Assembly (NCBI GenBank): GCA_018677115.1
Contig: JAHHOC010000181.1
Location: forward strand, 1-5,888
Length of the DNA: 5,888 bases
Source: Arenicella sp.
Lineage (GTDB): Bacteria > Pseudomonadota > Gammaproteobacteria > Arenicellales > Arenicellaceae
Reading direction: 5' to 3'
In this document: piece by piece, positions 5,726 through 5,888 of the stretch
How positions within the stretch are numbered: the stretch's first letter is position 1
Layout of the letters: each line of letters begins with the position of its first letter
The notes under the pieces: model-generated
The model's input: only the letters and a program-made list of their open reading frames with translations
What the model was told of the DNA's origin: nothing
Database searches by the model: none
Made by a program: the position numbers and the translations under genes

Positions 5726-5732
5726 GGCCAAT

Positions 5733-5751
5733 AAAAATAGCCCGTCCGGCT
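5733..5751 (-). terminator. possible intrinsic terminator of the right-edge gene
   Basis: On the minus strand, 28 nt after the stop codon at 5780, AGCC (5751-5748) can pair with GGCT (5742-5739) around a GGACG loop, followed by A and a run of five T (5737-5733). The stem is GC-rich but only 4 bp, so it would be modest. It would separate the upstream gene from the Bax inhibitor-1 gene. Confidence 0.4.
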
Positions 5752-5779
5752 CTGTTGTATGCCAAAACCGTAGCTCAGT

Positions 5780-5888
5780 TTATCTTCGCTGATTCTTGAT
5801 CAGGCGCTGAAATCGCTTATCTAGCGCTTGCTGAACATCCGGATCCGCACCTGGCAGGCATAACCAATCAATATGCAATCTGTTTAAT
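5780..5888 (-). CDS. 3' end of an unrecognised protein gene (5' part outside window)
   Basis: On the minus strand a frame open from the right edge runs 35 codons to TAA at 5780-5782; the terminator-like hairpin after it supports a true gene end. The visible C-terminus is soluble and ends in a basic helix (ALDKRFQRLIKNQRR), with LHIDWLCLPGADPD before it. No catalytic or family motif can be named; a faint likeness to helical DUF349-type tails is not enough to assign it. The other two minus frames contain stops here. Confidence 0.55.
   Translation of the reverse strand, partial: LNRLHIDWLCLPGADPDVQQALDKRFQRLIKNQRR

Noticed and set aside
5707..5799. 30-codon plus-strand frame starting ATG AAA GTG in the right intergenic region
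   Set aside because: It runs through the terminator-like hairpin and into the end of the right-edge gene on the other strand; no good Shine-Dalgarno and no motif.
1..5888. Search for defence, toxin-antitoxin, phage, transposon, CRISPR or integron features
   Set aside because: All long frames that are not shadows belong to recognised metabolic, RNA-modifying, stress or membrane families. No direct-repeat arrays, transposase motifs or tRNA-like sequences were seen by eye.

Overview
This window looks like an ordinary chromosomal segment of a Gram-negative gammaproteobacterium, possibly a marine or Pseudomonas/Cellvibrio-like lineage. The evidence is the set of proteobacterial housekeeping proteins (RlmD, CysM, a YccA/Bax-inhibitor-1 protein, a Dps ferritin), tight gene packing and balanced base composition. 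The lineage is inferred from protein flavour and gene neighbourhood, not from a marker gene. No rRNA, tRNA, CRISPR array, insertion sequence, phage gene or toxin-antitoxin pair was seen.

Layout, left to right. (1) The 3' part of a GT4-type glycosyltransferase on + runs off the left edge. (2) A Dps-family ferritin on - converges on it across a 38-nt gap; its upstream region is very AT-rich and carries promoter-like elements. (3) rlmD on - encodes the 23S rRNA m5U1939 methyltransferase with all four Fe-S cysteines and the catalytic residues. (4) A MAPEG-family membrane protein on + diverges from rlmD across about 100 bp. (5) A PolB-like 3'-5' exonuclease on - converges on the MAPEG gene, and their stop codons overlap by 4 bp. 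(6) cysM on - lies directly upstream of the exonuclease and overlaps it by 4 nt (GTGA), so the two form a coupled cysM-exonuclease operon. (7) A seven-helix Bax inhibitor-1 family protein on - has its own ribosome binding site and a possible promoter. (8) The last 35 codons of an unrecognised - strand gene enter from the right edge, followed by a possible terminator.

The genes do not form one obvious pathway. rlmD serves ribosome maturation, cysM makes cysteine, Dps protects against iron and oxidative stress, and MAPEG may use glutathione; a thiol/redox link between these last three is speculative. cysM and rlmD are neighbours in Pseudomonas, so the exonuclease and the reversed MAPEG gene look like insertions into that old neighbourhood.

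I found no convincing new biological system. The points most worth a second look are the cysM leader (an 8-nt match to the 16S rRNA 3' tail, which on the other strand is a very strong Shine-Dalgarno before a 19-codon ORF), the AT-rich dps control region, and the loss of the usual aspartates in the Bax inhibitor-1 protein.
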